From Tethya wilhelma (lineage: Eukaryota > Porifera > Demospongiae > Tethyida > Tethyidae), in the NCBI GenBank assembly GCA_964030475.1, contig CAXIPT010000017.1, positions 392,380 to 456,379 of the forward strand: DNA of 64,000 nucleotides, in the 5' to 3' direction. This document shows, piece after piece, positions 38,347 to 53,062 of the stretch. Both the position numbers and the translations under genes were made by a program. A model generated the notes under the pieces. It had not been told where the DNA came from, did no database searches, and saw only the letters and a program-made list of their open reading frames with translations. Every line of letters begins with the position of its first letter. Within the stretch, counting starts at the first letter, position 1.

Positions 38347-40576
38347 TCACACACTTTGCTCCTCACGAGCTCTTGTTATGCAGAAACAGAGTCCAAGAGC
38401 CAAGACAATACCAAGAATCTATATGTGCAGTGCATCACAGTGTGTGGATCAATTTCAAGCTGGGAATATGAAGCTTGAATGTGTAAAAAATATAGTGTTG
38501 TGATGATTACAAGTATGCATGCTAACTGAGTGACGTACCTCAAGAAGTCCAAAGACTATCCCTACACCTCCAGTCACTGAAGCCAGCAACACAACTCGAT
38601 CTATCAGAGCTTGACGACAGCCCTGCATGCATGGGAAAAGATGAATGAAATTAATCAAGTTGAAAGAGCCTTCCTAAAAGCAAAACTTTAATTGTTTTGT
38701 CTCAATGCTATTATTATGCATAGTGCAGGTCTTAAGCTGATTGCATAGGAAAAGATAAACAAATGAAATTGGTCCAAAGTGAAAGAACCAGCCATTAACC
38801 CTCCAAACCCTTAGTTAGTTATTGATTAGTTTTTAAACTTCAAGAAAAGTTGTGTTTTAGGCATTTTTTGACTTAGTTTAGTTATTATTTTGACCAAGTC
38901 TTTATGATTTAGTTTTAGTTAGTTAAAAAGGCCATTTTCACTAAAACTATATAAAACAACACTGCTACTAATATACGTACTACAGGTCATAGCTGATTCC
39001 CCGCTTAGAAGGGAAGACCGATTTGTTAATTATGTCTTACGAGTCTTTTATACTTACGATCATTTTATTAAGTTTATTGACTTACGATCTTAGTGGTGTT
39101 GAAGCTAACTATGATAGGAGTGTCGACAATTTGCTCGATGAAATAGTTCATACAATCCTTGGCAGGTATGTCATTGCACGAGGGACACTCAGGGGGAGGG
39201 AGACCCATGAGAGCTTGAGAGCGGGTAAGTTCAAAGTTCAAATTTATCCAATCTGAAGCATTGTTGTAACCACAGCAGGTGAACTGTAGGAAGTAAGAGG
39301 TTAATAATGATATTAATCAACACTGTCACAATATTACACTTTGCACTCCTGCAATGAGGCTTCTGTTTTGTTGTTAAAGGAATCACTTACAGTTGATTGG
39401 ACAAAGTCGACAGCTGTGTTAGCGCTTCTGTTAAAGTCAGTGAGCGAATCGTTGAACCTGTAAGCTTCAATAGCAAGGACCCCTCTCTCGTCTATGAAGT
39501 CAACCTGCAATATTGAAGTACAATAGAATATAGCACTGTATGTGGAACATGCATAATAAGTAACAACACAAATGTCATAACAACAATTATATTAGTTTCA
39601 ATATTGTTGTTTCTATCAGTTCCACTGAATGCAAAGTTCACGACATGCAGTGTGCATACTGACATCTATATTATATTATACTTACGACTTCATTCCTGTA
39701 GACAAAGCCAAGGATGCCAGCTGCAATCTCCAGTACAACAATGATAGCCACAAGTGCTGCATACTGCATGAAATAATCATGTAATACCATTATTGCATAG
39801 ACAATGTATTCATACATTAGCTGTATATATACGTAGCCTAGCTGTATAGTTGTGTGACAGATGTACGGGTCCTATGGTCAAACACATTATGACAATTATT
39901 GCATTCTACAGGACAGGCAGCAGACATTTACAGTTTATGAAGTCTACACCAAGCTATACATGTGTGCCACACAAATTAATGCCCTTCTCATCCTGTAGAT
40001 GTATAGGTACATTATGACGTCACTAAACAGGCATCAAAAATTCAAAATATTATGCATACATCATACAAACATACTGACCACAGCCAACATGGGTCTCCAC
40101 TTTAGGACAGCTCCCAGAATGCCAATGGCAGAGATGATAAATGTAATGACAGCTGCTGCGATGAGAATGGCAGCTCCAGAGACAAGACGGTTGCCAGTGA
40201 AGAAAGAGAAGTCAGCGTCTATCACCAGCAACCATATTCCAACACCAAGGATAGCAAGAGCAATGGCCTGTACATCACATTATTGTCAATAGTCAATAGC
40301 AATGGCCACAATTTTAACTATAACAGCACCTATTATTTAACCTCTAGAAAAAAATTTTATGGTCTAGCTTCAAAATTCTAATTATATTGCTACACTTTTA
40401 TATATTCCTTACTATATAGGCCTTGTGCAACAAAATTAATGCTGTCTGGCATGGATGTATCTACCAAAATTAAATTTTACTATATCAACACTCATCAGAC
40501 TCACAATAAAGAGGAGATTGATAATGACCAGGAGTAACCTTGTCAAGTGTCCGCACCCGTTCAACTGGGCTCCCAT
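38347..40576 (-). CDS. Tetraspanin E
   Basis: Seven coding exons: 40576-40505, 40267-40079, 39763-39686, 39504-39391, 39283-39086, 38622-38539 and 38418-38347, 268 residues, every intron phase 0. The order is TM1 start; TM1-TM2 (189 bp); TM3 (78 bp); loop part 1 (114 bp); loop part 2 with FTCCGYNNASDW, ECPSC and DCM (198 bp); TM4 (84 bp); and a short tail ending RAREEQSV. Exon sizes are almost the same as in D and F, so these are recent tandem duplicates or keep an ancient structure. The start MGAQLNGCG closely resembles that of tetraspanin D. Confidence 0.92.
38808..38950. repeat. TTAGTTAGTT-rich palindromic repeat, copy 1
   Basis: Rich in ttagttagtt and tagtttagttatt. A longer version rich in the reverse complement (aactaaactaaaa) lies at 42930-43165, between exons of tetraspanin F. 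Confidence 0.6.
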
Positions 40577-41055
40577 GGTTTATGATGTACGGCTTGGTTT
40601 TGCAACTTGCTTTGGGAAAAAAGAACCAGAAACTAACTTGCAATCACTGCTTTAGAAGCCACTCAAGTATTGTCTAATGAGTAACGTTTGTACCCCACCC
40701 TTGGCCCTGGAGGGCATGCAGCGAGTGCAAATGATGCGCATGCTCACTTCCGGAATTCCTTTGCGCGTACGTACGTACGTACGTACGTGCGTGCGCGCGC
40801 GCACGTATGGAGACCACACCCACCAAAGTGAGCATGCGCGCGCAGTATAAGTAGCTGATCTGGTTTACCGATCACTATGGGGAGAATTCAAAGAAAGAAT
40901 ACATTGTAAAAAAGATAGCACTATTTCAACTATGTATATACATCAATAGATTGTTCAGAAATGATTAATAACTACTGACAGTCTATTAATTACTGAGATT
41001 TATTATGGCATATGATTGTTCAAGGATCAAACTCCCACTACTACAGGTTACCTAG
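40577..41055. other. Intergenic, between tetraspanins E and F, with Z-DNA-prone tract
   Basis: Includes an alternating purine-pyrimidine tract at 40764-40806: repeated cgta, then gcgcgcgcgc. No exon seen. Confidence 0.5.
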
Positions 41056-41316
41056 CTACACCTTTTCTTGTCTCCTTTGTGATTGGATGCAACAACACAA
41101 GAAGAGAGCTAGGAGAATACCAACAATCTGGAGAGAGAGAAAAGTCAGATGAGTAACTTCGGTAAATATAATTATTATTGAAAAGAAAAAGAACTGAAAG
41201 ACAGCTATAAGCTCATGATCAATTACCTCCAAAACTCCAAACGCAATACCGATCCCTCCCACTACAGAGACGAGTACTGTACTTCTATCTTGAACAGCAT
41301 CCAGACAGCCCTGTAT

Positions 41317-41353
<37 letters not shown>

Positions 41354-43375
41354 GGGGGTATGGACATGCAGTATGTAGTTTGAAAAGAGGGTTGAATTAA
41401 AGAGAAAATCATATACATTAGGTATATACTATCAGCAACTGCAGCAGTATGCAGTAATTATACACTAAGAAAATATAAAAATACTCACCCCAAATGTGCT
41501 GAATGAAACTGTGACATTCATATCGTTACGAGTGATGTTGTCTGTGAATTGCATACAGCCTTCATCTGCTTGATCCATGACACTGCAAGAGGGGCAGGAA
41601 GGAGGAGGGTCATTGTTGCCGATGGGAATGGCATCCTGGTTCAACCTAAACCAGTCACTGGCATTGTTGAAACCACAGCAGTCAAACTGAATAAAAAAAA
41701 TTTAGGTGCATTGTAAAAAGCAACTTGCAAAATCATGCATACAAACCACAAACCGATCATCAGTATGCATGCAATCAATATATAAATTCGGCTATTCAGT
41801 ATTATAATTATAATGATGTTTTAAGAGGTCAAATTCATTACTAAGAGAATTGTACTTGGTCTAAAGACTTACTGTTCGCTGTACATATTCAACTGCTCTA
41901 TTGACATCCTCCGAGTGCTCAGGATCACTGGCATTGACACGGTAGTCCATGATAGCTTGCTCCGAGTTGTCTTCAATAGTTTGTGCCTAAGAGTATAGTG
42001 ATGTGTATATCATTAAATATAAAAGTTTAACTTATTTAAAAAGATAATATTATTCTTACAATTTCATCACTGAAAACAGCTCCAAGAATTCCGGCAACAA
42101 TCTCCAGAATCACAATGATAGTAAGGAGAGCAGCATACTGCATGTGCATGTATGTATGTATGTTTATATGTGCATGTGTACATGTATTTGTGTGTATGTG
42201 TGCATGAGTGTATGGGCAGGTATGTTGCATGCATGCCATTATGCTCGAGTGAAAAGATATACAATGACATACTATGACAATGTACATGCATGTACGTATT
42301 GCCATAGTAACTAAGTTGCAAGGCGTGGTATCAGTGTAACAACATAAATACAAAAAAATGCATGGACTGCCAAGTCAGAGAGGATAAATTAAACCACTGA
42401 ACATTATAGCCCACTCCTATAGGCTCCACACTTCACAGTAAAGAAGAGCTAATAGCTTACAGAAGTAAAAATGTTCAAATTGGAAAAAAAAAAGTAATCC
42501 AACAGCCGTGCACTATATAAGTCTTAAGAATTGTAATACCTATTCTCCTGCATGGTCAATTACAATAATCATTATCATTATGATCACAAAATTAACATAA
42601 TAGCAAATAACAACGACATTTTGTAGATATCCTGCAAACTAGAGCAGGCAACTGAGATTTGCTAAAACTTACGATGAGGAGAAGTACTCTGATCTTGAAG
42701 ATGGCTCCAATGATGCCAATGGCGCTCACAATGAAGGTGACTATCCCACCAACCAGGAGCAAGGCAGCTCCAGAGACAATACTGTTACCAGTGAGGAAGG
42801 AGAGGTCAGCATCTATGACCAGCAGCCACACACCAACAGCAAAACAAACAATACCCAGAGCCTACAAGGATGGGAAAAATTTAAAGGGAAAAATAAACAG
42901 TGGGTAATAAAAGCATTGTTGTTTAGTTAACCAACACTTAAACTAAAATCCCTTTAGTTTTAGTAAAAATGACCAACTAACTAAAACTAAAATTTATGAT
43001 AAAGATTTGGTCAAAGTAAAAATATGCAACAACACCTAATTTTAGTTAGTTAACTAAACTAAAACCCTTATAGTTAGGCCTCATTTTACATTTAGTTAAC
43101 TAAACTAAAAACTAACTAAAATTTTTCTTAAAATTTAGAAACTAATCAATAACTAAGAGTTTTGAGGATTAACTAAAATAACAATGAATAAAAGTTGCAT
43201 TAATATCATGGTAAAAATGCCCCCAGATTATTCCATAGGACGGGGTTTTGAAGATAAACATATACTTTTGTAAAAAAGAGCAATATAAATTATTCTACTA
43301 GTTCAGTGATGAACTCACAATGAAGATGAGATTGACTATCAACAGTAGAATCTGTGTACAGATGGTCCACTTCAT
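41056..43375 (-). CDS. Tetraspanin F
   Basis: Seven coding exons: 43375-43319, 42861-42673, 42137-42060, 41986-41873, 41686-41489, 41310-41227 and 41127-41056, 263 residues, all phase 0. The loop motif is FDCCGFNNASDWFRLN with SCPSC, and several NxT/S sites suggest glycosylation. TM4 reads GGIGIAFGVLEIVGILLALFLCC across the exon border. The first exon is shorter than in D and E (19 codons) and lacks the NGCG motif. The tail QSQRRQEKV is basic. It is the last member of the minus-strand array, next to the nischarin-like gene. Confidence 0.92.
42930..43165. repeat. AACTAAACTAAAA-rich palindromic repeat, copy 2
   Basis: Contains both ttagttttagtaaaa and its complement (taactaaaac). It forms an imperfect foldback in the first intron of tetraspanin F. 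Confidence 0.6.
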
Positions 43376-43984
43376 GGTTGCTGAATTGCAATATATTTTT
43401 CCGACTTTTCTATTTGCTAGCTTCACAAACAAATTTCTCTCTTCAAGAAAATCACTCTCTCGATTCAGAACTGCAACTTGGCACCAATGGTATGCACTGA
43501 AGTACTAATCCACATGTAGAGATGTCGTTTCTCGAGTAGGCGAGCTTTGTTACGCGATCGATTACGCGAGTAAATTAACCAAAAAAAGCATTCCTGTGGG
43601 TGTGCATCGCTATTCATGTGGCGTGATTCGATTGCATGCACGGCAAAACACTCAATAGTGTTTAGGTGTGGCATAAAAGAGTATAAAGTGACAACATGTA
43701 GTAAGCAGTGTAAGCTACGTACCTCCGTGAGCATTCCATTGCTATAGCAACACCACCCCAGGCAACTATTGTGTCTTGGTTCCAAAAAGATAAAAGTTCA
43801 TAAAAATTGCAAAAGTAAAAGCAGTAGGCTAAACAGCTAACAGTTTGATATAATAATAGCACTCAAAACTCATCAGTACTAAATTTAGATCATGGAGAGT
43901 TAATAATAACACACACACACACACACAATGACACACCCAACAACCTGTCAGATCATATGCAAAAAAAAAAAAAAAAAGGCAGAA

Positions 43985-44019
<35 letters not shown>
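43376..44019. other. Intergenic, tetraspanin F to nischarin-like gene
   Basis: CA microsatellites and an A17 run at 43961-43977; no exon recognised. Confidence 0.45.
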
Positions 44020-44020
<1 letters not shown>

Positions 44021-46818
44021 TAAACGTTCGTATAGAGAACACTATCCTCAGGACTTTGTGTTTTTTCTACACTCTCTTCTTCTTGTCCTTTCAAATCATC
44101 GTTGCCGGGGGCAACAGGCACTGCTATACTCTCACTACTAGGTACACATGTATTAGGATATGGTTTCTGACTATCAGTTGCCATGGAAACTGCCAAACTT
44201 GAAGAAAATGCTATCAATTCATCTAGCTGTTTAATCCCATAATCTTCATGTCCCATTCCCATACTCCGTTCATCTTCAATACTCTGGTTTTGTTCAACTT
44301 TAGGACTATGTTCTTGTCCCATTCCCATACCTGGTTCCTGACCATCATCCGTCATTGATGGAGGGGGTGGGGTCGAAAATACACTATCACTTTCCTCATC
44401 TTCACTGTCGTCATGGTAACCACCATACGAAGGTTCATCAAGTTTATCTTGATCATGCAAAACCTGTTCATTTGAATCGTTAACCTGTTTATCTTGCGTG
44501 TCCGTTATCAATCCTCCACTTGTTGTTTGCAGCGATTCAAGTGACTTGGCACCCTCCATTGTTTCAGTCGTAGCCATGGAAACGTCAGTCTGACTACCGC
44601 TGTCTTCGTTGCTGGCTATCGTAAGAGCCGAGAGAGCCTGAATCACCTCATCGGGACGGATGCCCAGTTTGATCCACTCTGAGAGGCCCTCTTTAGGGGT
44701 GCAGGCGGGAACAGAGCACACGTTGGAGCTCTCTCCGCTGGGGGTATTGATGCTGTCGTGGCGACTGGACGACGAAGGCATGAGTGTTGATAGTGCCGTG
44801 ATAAGATCAGAAGCAGATATCCCGTGACGGATGGTAGCACCACCACCACCGCTCTCTTCTGCATCCACAGGTTGACTGGTGTCACTCTCCAGAGGGGTGG
44901 AGGGGGGTGGGGAGAGTAGGGGGGTTGCATTTGAAGAGACCCCCGTAGCTGTACCCCCTGATGTTCCGCTCTGACTGTTGATCCAGGCCGTCAATGCACT
45001 GGTGACTGCCTCAGGGAAGATTGGTCCTTGACCCTCGTCCGTTGTGCCATGGGGAGTGAGGGAAATGGGCGTGTCCTTATTTTCCATCATTTCTAAGGCT
45101 TCTAGTGCAGACTGAATCATGTCGGGAGTGATTGTTGGCTTGTAGCTGTTCCCGTTGGTGATCTGGGGCGTGGAGGGGGGTGGGGTGAGCGCTGCCGAGG
45201 CCGGGATGGAGGAGACACTCCTACGCTCCGAGGGGACCAGGAGATGCTCGGGGGAGTTGCTACTGATGTCCGATTGTCCATCAGGATCCTCGCGAGATCT
45301 GAGACTGGCAAGACTCCCTCGATCTCCCGAGGAGAGACGCCAGCTACCAACGGAACACTGTTCCTCCGACTGAAACGAGGGAAATCCCTTGAGCCTACGC
45401 CCCTTTCTTGACGACCTACCCCTGTTCATTTGTGAGTTAATTACATTTGGAGAAGTCTCGCTGGACGTGCTCGAAAAAGAAGGAGTCTGTGCTACCTGTT
45501 GGTTATTTCCGATCGACTTCACCTCTCCAATCAGAGGAGAGGGTTGTCCGCCGCTAACTGGCGTGCCCGGTTCAAAACCAGTTTGACCGGAATAGTAAGA
45601 GTTGCGCTTTGTACCAGAGGGAGAGTGGTACTGCCAGGAGAGTTCTAGACGTGGGCTCTCGTCCGAGGGTGAACCGGGATAGGTCTTATAGTTGTGACCC
45701 TGTGCAGGGGGAGGGTGTGAAGCTGCTAGGAGTGTGGGACGCTCGTGTGAGGGGAGAGGGTGTGAGGGTGGTGGAGAAGTGAGGAGGAGGGACTTGGCTA
45801 TCGGCCAGAGGTCGGGATCGGTGCCGTATTTGTCAGTAAGAGACTGAATCTTGAGCTGTGTGTGTGTGTGTGTGTGTGTGTGTATGCAAAACAGTTACAA
45901 CAATGGTAGGAGACCATTATAGCTAACACAGAGATAAAACTCATAATGGTTTGTAAGTTTGTAAGTCATAAAAGGTCACTGATCAACTAAATCTGATATG
46001 CCTACAAAAGTTATGACACAAATGCACACAGAAGCCTACAGACTGCACGTGATATCGTACAGCACAATGTGAAATGCCAGAGTACATAATATGTAGTGTA
46101 GGAAGCTTGTCAAACCACCATCTCTACATTCTTGAGACTCAGTTCCTTTTAAGTTGAAAGATTCCTTACAGCTGCACTCAAGGTACAACCACAACACACA
46201 ATACACTGTGTCCGGCTTCACACGTCACCTGGTTGCCATGGCAACACCATCAGGCGAGACACTACAACCAATATCTACCATATAATTCGGCGAAACACCA
46301 AATTAAAAATTGCCAAATAGTTTTGAATACATACACACACACACACATATAAACAATGCAGCGTGCAGAATTAAATCGCCAAATCTAAAATCACCAATCA
46401 TGATAAAATGCAAATTTGTCAAATTTTAAGCCTACCAAATTTACCCACTATAATATTATGATAGTTATTTTATATCATAAAACAGACTTTATAGCTCCTA
46501 TCTTACAAAATGATTTGACTTAAGACATAAATTCTATTTTGCTACCCCCAAAATGTATAATATTGTGTTTGGTTGTTTATGCAAAGTGTAGACAACAGCT
46601 AGATAAAAAATTATATAATTACCTGTTCCTTATTGGTCAATTCTTGGCCGTCCAATGAGATCTGTTGATAGGAGTCACATGACATTTGGATATAAATGCA
46701 TATAGGATCATGTGATTAGTCATGTGATCAGCCACTCACCAGTCGTGACTTGTGGAGAAATTTAGTCAAAAGTATCAACCGACAGGCTGGACTAGAAGAC
46801 AACGGGTTGCCTAGCAAC

Positions 46819-46871
<53 letters not shown>

Positions 46872-48225
46872 GTTATTTGATATAACATAATGCATGAAAT
46901 TTCACAGCAACAATGAACCTACAATAATTATTTTCATAGCTACTAAAACTTATATCTCTTAGCATCGTTCCTAAGCTCCCCACTTCTAAGCAAGGGGTTT
47001 GTGATCAAAGCCTAACCCTCTCTCACTCTCACTACCCCTTACAGCACACCTGTTAGAGAGATGCTGTTCAGATTCTTTAGCTTCGTGAGTCTGTCCAAGT
47101 CACTCTGAGAGGAGAGAACGTTGTAGGAGACATTGAGAGCACACACCCCGATGAAGGCATGGATCCTCTCCAGAGACGTGAGTCGATTGTGAGACAGATT
47201 GAGGTACGTGATACGCTCAAGGACCTGCACACAAGACAACAACGATTGTCAGTTTCATTTTAAACTTTTGTCAGTTTCAATATAAAATCTTTCCCATAGG
47301 AAGGAATGGGAGATAAACATTAGTCATGATTGAGACATTCAAGTGAAGAAAAGAAAGTTCTTGCAAATGGTGTCATGAAAACTTCAAGTGGTGCAAGAAT
47401 CTCTGCTCTCATTCACTTATTGCTTCGTACTCTGCTCTCGTTGCTTCACGACAAAGAAAAATTAGAAAATTGTTGAACTGACACTAAAGATGTCTCATCT
47501 TTCGTCCTACAGACAGCCACCCCATTACTCAAACATTTCTCACACATTTTCCCCCACAACAATAACGAATGGGATGCAAGAATTGCAAGATCTACATCGA
47601 TAATAATTAAGTTTAGATTTTCTAACAATTAAATCATTTCTTCATCTAGCTTCCCTCATTTCCTAGCAACCATGACCCCGCCCCTCACCTTCCTGTTGTC
47701 GTCTATGGTGTGGATACTGTTGTGGGAGACGTTGAGTTTCTCCAGACTGGGCAAGCAGAGGTACTGGAGCTGGAGGACCTGGAGCTGGTTGTGACTCAGA
47801 TTGAGCTAGGGGGGTGGGGTGGGTGTGGCAGTGGGCGTGGTCAGTGAATAGAAATACACAAGTATATCATTCACATTATTATTATTATTAAAATTTATCA
47901 AAATGCACCAGATAAGCCCAACTAGGTAATATTGACACTCAAATGGGTGACGTACACTTTTGATCAAAATTTAATTGTGTGATATTTTGGCCAGGTCTAA
48001 ATTCAACCTATTTTAACTTTCAACTTTGAACTTTCACAGTTCAAATCTTCATTTAAAAAGGCTTCAAACTGGTAAAGAGTCGTCACAATCATAGGTGACA
48101 CTCTACCATACCATACCTCTCTCAGAACTGGTAACACCTGCAGTGAGTCATCGATGTGAGTAAGGAGGTTGTGTGACAGTGTGAGGGTGTGAAGCTTGTG
48201 CCATGGCTGGACAACAATCCTGAAA

Positions 48226-48276
<51 letters not shown>

Positions 48277-50144
48277 GTGTGTGTGTGTGTGTGTTGTGTG
48301 TGTGGAGAGAGAGACATTGCACTGTGTGTGCAATTCATAGCCTGGAATTACATTCCAGTCGCCTACCTTGCTCCTGTGAGTCGGACATTGGCTGATAATC
48401 TCCATTGTCAACGGGGGAACGGGGACCAGGGGACATGTCCCCTCCACTGGCCACACCCCTCTTTCTCTTCTATGGCTTCGATGAGGATCTCTTTGAGCGT
48501 GTGGAGTCCGCGATGAACAATGAGCTTCTCCAACTGTTGCTGGACAGTGACCATCCCATCAATCTGAGAGAGGGGCACTCGATCCAGCTGGGGGGATGGA
48601 AGGAATGGTGAAAATACACTTTATTAATCTATTTTATCTTTTCCAACCTTGCCATCATTAATCTTTAACTTTTTAGCACACACAATTGTAATCTTTTTTT
48701 TGTCTTAATCTTTCTCCACACACCTGCAATCTTATTGCACAGTAATCTTTAATCTAACATTAAATCTTTTAATCTTTCTGCGCACATCTATTTATCAATC
48801 TTACTACTCCCACAACACAAATTGATCTCTGGTAGAGATCAACCCCCGTACCTTCAACTGTCTCAGAGACCGGAAGGGAGCCATGTCAAACTTGCTACAA
48901 CAGATGAGCTAGGGGGAGGGGGTCGGGGCTATACGCAGTCGGACCAATTGGTGAACAAAACTGTACAAGTGGGCAGGGTCAGCGAGACATCATTAGGATC
49001 TGATAAGATATAGATTTTTGAAAAAGGTGCAAATAATGCATAGTTTTAATTAAGTAAATAATCTGATAATACTAACTAACCTATCCCTGTTGCATCTCGA
49101 GGTAGCTGGAGGCGCTTGGTGATGCTGTACATCTCGATTAACACTTAATGCAATGGGTGTGGCCTTTCCAGTAGCTGGTCGCCATAGCGATAGAGGTGTT
49201 TGGTTAGGAGATCAGTCACCTTGATGACATCCTAAGAGTAGAAATCTTTGTAGTTATCGAAGAATATCTCAGCCTAGGAAGGTCGTACAAAAGTAGGACT
49301 TGCACCATTGTAATCAGCCTCAAAGAGATCTTTCAAATGATCTAAGTTTAATCCTATGTTGTATTTTGTCAAAATCCTTCAAAACCATGAACTATAGCCC
49401 ATGGTTGAGTGTCGATTTTTTCTCAAAAATGACCATTTTCAACTTTCCAAATAAATACACATTTTAAAGATCTCTTTGAGCCGATCACAATAGTGCAAGT
49501 CCCATCTGTTGATACGACCTTCCTAGGCTGAGATATTGGTAGTTCTTTTGGTTCGCCTAGATATACACGGGTAAGGATTTTCCCAAATAACATTCTTGGC
49601 AGATTATCGAGAATATCTCAGCCTAGGAAGGTCGTACAAAAGTAGGACTTGCACCATTGTGATTAGCTCAAAGAGATCTTTAAAATGATTAGTTAATCCT
49701 ATAGTTTTATTTTGTCGAAATCCTTCAAAACATGAACTATAGCCCATGGTCAAGTGCGATTTTTTCTCAAAATTGACCATTTTCAAACTTTCCAAATAAA
49801 ATACATCATTTTAAAGACTCTTTGAGCCGATTCGCAATGGTGCAAGTCCTATTTTTGTACTACCTTCCTAGGCTGAGATATTAAATAAAGATTATTACAA
49901 TTATCTCAGTCTTGAAAATCAAAAGCACTTCCTTAGTCACATACACTCACATGAGTTGGTACATCAGAGGAACACCAACAGCTCAGCTACTCTGACCCAC
50001 GGCTCTCTCCCCATGGACCAGATTCTGAAGGTAGCGTTCCAATCAGCTGCCTTCTCTTGTCTATCAGTCTGCTTTGAGAGGTTTCCTGAGAGTTTCTTTG
50101 GAGGGAGCATATCTCGATGATGTTGTACTCCTTCACCAGCTGTG

Positions 50145-50179
<35 letters not shown>

Positions 50180-50595
50180 CAAATATTTGAGCATGCAATA
50201 TCAATGGACCAATGTTACCTAAATCTTCCAAACGGACAATTGTTTAGCATGTAAACAAGAGTACAGTTATACACTAGCACTGACCTTCCTATGCAGTGAG
50301 TGGAACTGGCTGTACCTGCGATACAAGTACCAGTGGTCATGTTCAGTGAGGACATCTATTCTGTACATCTAGATCAAATAGAGGGACATTAATTTCGCGC
50401 ATACACAGCATGATAGGTCAGATCTATACTTACAACATGTGGGGTGGGTCTCTCCCATATTTCTGCGTCTCTGATGACAACATGGCGTACTTTGTTGACA
50501 TCTTGTGATGGATTTGGTTTTCCTATTCGCGGTGAGATATCTCTGCGCCAAACTGCACTGCCTGGAGACGGTAAATGACGGTCTATGCTAGCCAT
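44020..50595 (-). CDS. NISCH: Nischarin-like PX and leucine-rich-repeat protein, frame disrupted in 5' half
   Basis: Exons in order: 50595-50434, 50368-50285, about 50139-49960, 49231 to about 49085, 48908-48852, 48587-48367, 48219-48117, 47805-47689, 47224-47050, 46810-46740, 46661-46623 and 45855-44020. Nischarin is a cytosolic/endosomal scaffold that binds integrin alpha5, Rac effectors and phosphoinositides. A PX domain is clear (HDHWYLYRRYSQFHSLHRKL, then MLPPKKLSGN). The middle segment (LTKHLYRYGDQLLE, EMYSITKRLQL) and leucine-rich repeats (LHTLTLSHNLLTHID, LNLSHNQLQVL, ITYLNLSHNRLTSL) follow the nischarin order. The 1.8-kb last exon is a Ser/Pro-rich tail without the long C-terminal region of human nischarin. 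Three exons are broken: at least three frame changes in the third exon, a TAA at 49145-49147 and a TGA at 48408-48410. The LRR and tail exons are intact. It is either sequence error or a decaying gene. Confidence 0.75.
46276..46453. mobile_element. MITE-like element, family 2
   Basis: Diverged copy with taccatataattcggcg at one end and aaatttacccactata at the other; the middle holds ataaacaatgcagcgtgcag. It lies in an intron of the nischarin-like gene. Confidence 0.58.
49256..49890. repeat. Palindromic satellite/MITE, family 1, in nischarin-like gene
   Basis: Two full palindromic units of the 18185 family in tandem, about 345 bp apart, with the same arms (tatctcagcctaggaaggtc) and the same spacer. 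They lie in the intron between the disrupted PX exon and the exon ending at 49231. Confidence 0.78.
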
Positions 50596-50754
50596 GCCTT
50601 TTTCTCCAAAACAATTGCTTAAAGGTCAAAGTTCAATGACAATGGGCGGGCGTTACCTGTCACATGTCTATGACGTAAAGTGTATTAATGAGTAAACTTT
50701 GAACTTTAAACTTTACAATAAAAGTTCAACCCACGTGGCAAATTCAATCAAAGC
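50596..50754. promoter_or_regulatory. Divergent promoter interval, nischarin-like gene and PRMT1
   Basis: 159 bp between the two start codons, with a cacgtg E-box (ccacgtggc at 50731-50739). Shared control is inferred from spacing. Confidence 0.45.
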
Positions 50755-52952
<2,198 letters not shown>

Positions 52953-52980
52953 GTACTCTCTCTTTCTCTCTCTCTCTTTC

Positions 52981-52981
52981 N
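52981..52981. other. Single-n join truncating PRMT1
   Basis: An isolated n. PRMT1 (plus) is to the left and the 3' part of BLTP3 (minus) to the right; both genes are cut here. Confidence 0.8.
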
Positions 52982-53062
52982 AATTTTGTTACTATCTATT
53001 TTGGATCAGTTTTGTTTCAATCAATACCATAGCAGTATAAAATGAGCTTTCAGCAATCATAC

